From: Bacillota bacterium
GTDB taxonomy: Bacteria > Bacillota_I > Bacilli_A > RF39 > UBA660
NCBI GenBank assembly: GCA_015059485.1
Contig: SVAH01000010.1
Coordinates: 1 to 47,303, forward strand
Direction of reading: 5' to 3'
Length of the DNA: 47,303 nt
Part shown: positions 45,796 to 47,303 of the stretch, in pieces
How the letters are laid out: every line of letters starts with the position of its first letter
Numbering within the stretch: position 1 is the first letter of the stretch
Notes under the pieces: generated by a model
The model's input: only the letters and a program-made list of their open reading frames with translations
Database searches by the model: none
What the model was told of the DNA's origin: nothing
Position numbers and translations under genes: made by a program

Positions 45796-46011
45796 ATGGA
45801 AACTGTTCAAAAGACATGTTTAATTTTTTCTATTATTGGTGCTATTAACTGGGGATTAATCGGATTTTTCGATTTTAACTTAGTCACTGCATTATTTGGT
45901 GCAGAAAGCGCAATAGTTAGAATAATTTACAGTTTAGTTGGAATATGTGGACTTGTAAACTTAGGCTTACTATTCAATCATTTTACAACTGATCCTGTAG
46001 ATCATAAATAA
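45796..46011 (+). CDS. DUF378 small membrane protein
   Basis: 71 residues with two membrane helices. The family signature is clear: the GAINWGLIGFF motif in the first helix and a second hydrophobic stretch (IVRIIYSLVGICGLVNLGLL). Members are small and widespread in Firmicutes, and their function is unknown. The ATG at 45796 is chosen because AAAGGAAAG lies about 8 nt ahead; an upstream in-frame ATG at 45763 would place the SD inside the gene. It is single, divergent from the lipoprotein gene, and ends in a strong hairpin shared with the template repeat's 3' side. Confidence 0.88.
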   Translation: METVQKTCLIFSIIGAINWGLIGFFDFNLVTALFGAESAIVRIIYSLVGICGLVNLGLLFNHFTTDPVDHK

Positions 46012-46040
46012 AACTTCCAAAATATGGAAGTTTTATTTTT
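46007..46040. terminator. Bidirectional terminator between DUF378 gene and DGR template
   Basis: A 13-bp perfect stem (46007-46019 against 46025-46037), 5-nt loop, A-rich on the left and TTTTTAT on the right. It ends the DUF378 transcript and could also define the 3' end of a minus-strand template RNA. Confidence 0.8.
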
Positions 46041-46046
46041 ATATTA

Positions 46047-46199
46047 AGGTGCTAGTACTAATCTGAAACCGAAGGAGCTAACCGCTCCACCCGTGTTGTT
46101 GTTGAAGTTGAAAGGTCCTGCAAGGACAACGTTGTTGTAATTGCCGCCTCTACCCGCCCAAGGGTTACCGGAGTTCACGAAGTTAGAATTGTCAACATA
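46047..46199 (-). repeat. DGR template repeat (TR)
   Basis: A 153-bp GC-rich, non-coding copy of the last 51 codons of the adjacent target gene, aligned without gaps to 46468-46620. Read in the target frame it is loaded with Asn codons (11 AAT/AAC, e.g. GGNYNN and FNFNNNTGG) and ends in a TAA. Upstream the frame meets TAA within about ten codons and has no start. All 11 Asn codons differ in the target and only at A positions. These are hallmarks of a template repeat of a diversity-generating retroelement, in which template RNA is reverse transcribed with random misreading of adenines. A tandem GTTACTCTT doublet lies just 5' of it. Confidence 0.85.
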
Positions 46200-46276
46200 A
46201 AGAGTAACAAGAGTAACTTTTTATAACAACTTGTAGCCTACATTTATATTAATTAATAAATGCCATATTTTATTTT

Positions 46277-46308
46277 GTACCATTACCACTCAGTCGTGGT
46301 AATGGTAC
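46277..46308. other. 13-bp hairpin between TR and VR
   Basis: GTACCATTACCAC at 46277-46289 pairs perfectly with 46296-46308, loop TCAGTC. It is followed by TTTTTCTTT on the plus strand, so it looks like a plus-strand terminator although no plus-strand gene ends here. It may instead be part of the template RNA structure. Confidence 0.6.
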
Positions 46309-46322
46309 TTTTTCTTTATCCC

Positions 46323-46354
46323 CACTTCCCGCCGAAAAAAGAGTGCGGGAAGTG
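46323..46354. other. GC-rich 10-bp hairpin between TR and VR
   Basis: CACTTCCCGC at 46323-46332 pairs with GCGGGAAGTG at 46345-46354 across a 12-nt A-rich loop. It is unusually GC-rich for this genome. Confidence 0.6.
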
Positions 46355-46414
46355 ATATTTAAGTTCTTTTTTCTATCTATTTTTTATCTGAATTTCATAT
46401 GTTCTTTTTCTATC

Positions 46415-46434
46415 CTTTTGCCCGAAAGCAAAAG
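46415..46434. other. 7-bp hairpin downstream of VR
   Basis: CTTTTGC pairs with GCAAAAG around CCGAAA, the second hairpin after the target gene stop. Confidence 0.5.
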
Positions 46435-46439
46435 AGCTA

Positions 46440-46464
46440 GACTATATGCTAAACGCATATAGTC
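46440..46464. promoter_or_regulatory. DGR homing hairpin directly after VR
   Basis: GACTATATGC (46440-46449) pairs perfectly with GCATATAGTC (46455-46464), 5-nt loop, and the stem starts at the base next to the target stop codon. In the Bordetella phage DGR a hairpin/cruciform a few bases past the VR is needed for efficient retrohoming; position and size match that role. Confidence 0.7.
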
Positions 46465-47303
46465 CTATGGGGCAACCACGAGGCGGAAACCGAGGATGCC
46501 ATACGCTCCACCCGTGACGTCGCCGAAGCTGAAAGGTCCTGCAAGGACACCGTAGCTGTAATCGCCGCCTCGAATGAACCAAGGGTAACCTGAGACCACG
46601 AAGTCAGAATAGTCAGCATACCAATTATTATGATGTCTTACGCTACTATCTCCATCAGCATAATCATAAAACGGTCCCATTTCTCCAGTTGCATCTCCAA
46701 GTATTCTTTTACTATAATCATAATTATTTGCTGATGCACCATATACATCAAAGTATTTTGCATCATAATTTGCAATTGTACTTGCATCAAATCCACTTGA
46801 ACCTAGCGTTGTATCTCTATATGATGCCATATATTCATGGGCACCACCACTCATGTCATATATACCTGTTATGTTTCCTGTTGTACTAGCTTTAACACCA
46901 GTTGTTGTATTATAGCTTAAAGTTTTACTTGAGTCTGTCCCATATGTTCCTGGATACGTACTTTGATCTGTTCCATCCACTGCTGCATATCCAGTTAAAT
47001 AACTTGAATTATTATTTATTCTTATATCTTCACAAGTTCCATTTGTACATCTCCCATATGCTGAGTGATAAAGGTAAGAAACTGCTCCCCATTCAGTATT
47101 CTTCATCATATGGGAATTGTTATCTCTTTTATAGTTATATCCTAATTCAAAGAATGTTTTTACTGTTTGATTTCTAAGTGATGTTTGACTTGGTTTAACT
47201 GTTAAAGCAGAAGTTGATCCTGTTGTTTCAAATTTTGCTACCCATAATCCATTTGTATTCATACTTATGAATGCTGGATGTGTCATATATTTGTTATCTG
47301 CAC
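46465..47303 (-). CDS. DGR target protein, C-type-lectin/FGE-sulfatase-like fold (5' end beyond window)
   Basis: The frame is open through the right edge; the Met at 47286 is internal (ADNKYMTHPAF precedes and spans it), so the true start lies outside. The visible 279 residues resemble FGE-sulfatase/C-type-lectin surface proteins: LNGLWVAKFETTGS-like start, MMKNTEWGAVSYLYHSAYG, ITGIYDMSGGAHEYMA, and the end WFIRGGDYSYGVLAGPF followed by GFRLVVAP. This fold is the known scaffold of DGR variable proteins, which display changed residues on a stable ligand-binding face. The variable residues lie in the last 50 codons. The protein probably sits on the cell surface; the N-terminal anchor is out of view. 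Confidence 0.88.
   Translation of the reverse strand, partial: ADNKYMTHPAFISMNTNGLWVAKFETTGSTSALTVKPSQTSLRNQTVKTFFELGYNYKRDNNSHMMKNTEWGAVSYLYHSAYGRCTNGTCEDIRINNNSSYLTGYAAVDGTDQSTYPGTYGTDSSKTLSYNTTTGVKASTTGNITGIYDMSGGAHEYMASYRDTTLGSSGFDASTIANYDAKYFDVYGASANNYDYSKRILGDATGEMGPFYDYADGDSSVRHHNNWYADYSDFVVSGYPWFIRGGDYSYGVLAGPFSFGDVTGGAYGILGFRLVVAP
46468..46620 (-). other. DGR variable region (VR)
   Basis: The last 51 codons of the target gene. Against the template, the 11 Asn codons have become Tyr, Asp, Val, Tyr, Asp, Ser, Tyr, Ser, Gly, Asp and Val by 14 changes, all at adenines, with every third base kept. AGA to CGA (codon 17) adds one more. Codons 15, 16, 24, 40 and 42 also differ at non-A bases. 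The 3' end is GC-rich (GGTTTCCGCCTCGTG) while the template has GGTTTCAGATTAGTA, as expected for an IMH versus IMH* pair. Confidence 0.85.

Noticed and set aside
46047-46199. Template repeat as the broken 3' end of a second target gene
   Set aside because: Similarity stops exactly with the 153-bp block, an in-frame TAA lies about ten codons upstream without any target homology, and Asn codons are retained, all of which fit a template better than a gene remnant. It cannot be fully excluded.

Overview
The window is from a very AT-rich, low-GC member of the Bacillota, most likely an uncultured Bacilli-type gut lineage. The evidence is a typical Firmicute gene set (sepF, divIVA, RNase Y, an RNase J homologue, a SpoIIIE/FtsK translocase, ymfF/ymfH, tmcAL), a bL27 with the Firmicute N-terminal extension, sigma-A-like promoters, AGGAGG-type ribosome binding sites and compact rho-independent terminators. 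TGA is used as a stop codon. No tRNA, rRNA, insertion sequence or CRISPR array was seen. Lineage is inference; no marker gene comparison could be run.

Layout, left to right. 1-7.05 kb (minus): a 2230-residue protein joining a possible ADP-ribosyltransferase-like N-terminus, a superfamily-2 helicase core and about 28 FD-x-DG-YYYEL-type repeats, with a small overlapping partner gene. 7.06-7.92 kb (minus): the rplU-prp-rpmA ribosomal operon, in which rplU lacks its 5' end and prp is readable only through a -1 shift at a dnaX-like A AAA AAG site. 8.1-11.9 kb: a small membrane protein, a CDP-alcohol phosphotransferase/HD fusion, a ferritin-like protein and an RNase J homologue with lost metal ligands. 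12.0-16.1 kb (minus): a 1277-residue HD-domain protein and a 57-residue partner; the operon lies between two copies of a 23-bp operator-like repeat. 16.3-16.65 kb: a candidate type I toxin-antitoxin-like locus (28-residue membrane peptide facing a small antisense RNA).

16.7-24.2 kb is core biology: ymfH/ymfF peptidase homologues, tmcAL for tRNA modification, divIVA and sepF for division, rny for RNA decay, and a VanY-type peptidoglycan carboxypeptidase. 24.2-41.1 kb is one 5625-residue secreted surface protein made of Ig-like repeats (about 790-bp tandem units in its N-terminal half) with a LamG-like insertion. 41.2-46.0 kb holds the SpoIIIE/FtsK translocase, a family 2 glycosyltransferase, a LolA-like lipoprotein and a DUF378 membrane protein.

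The right end (46.04-47.30 kb) is the most remarkable part. It has the components of a diversity-generating retroelement (DGR): a C-type-lectin/FGE-like target gene whose last 153 bp (variable region) aligns without gaps to a non-coding 153-bp copy 421 bp away (template region). All 11 Asn (AAY) codons of the template are changed in the target, and only at adenines. A 10-bp hairpin directly follows the target stop codon. No reverse transcriptase or Avd gene is present in the window, so it must be supplied from outside if the system is active. The giant Ig-like protein and the DGR target together suggest a lineage that invests heavily in surface adhesion.
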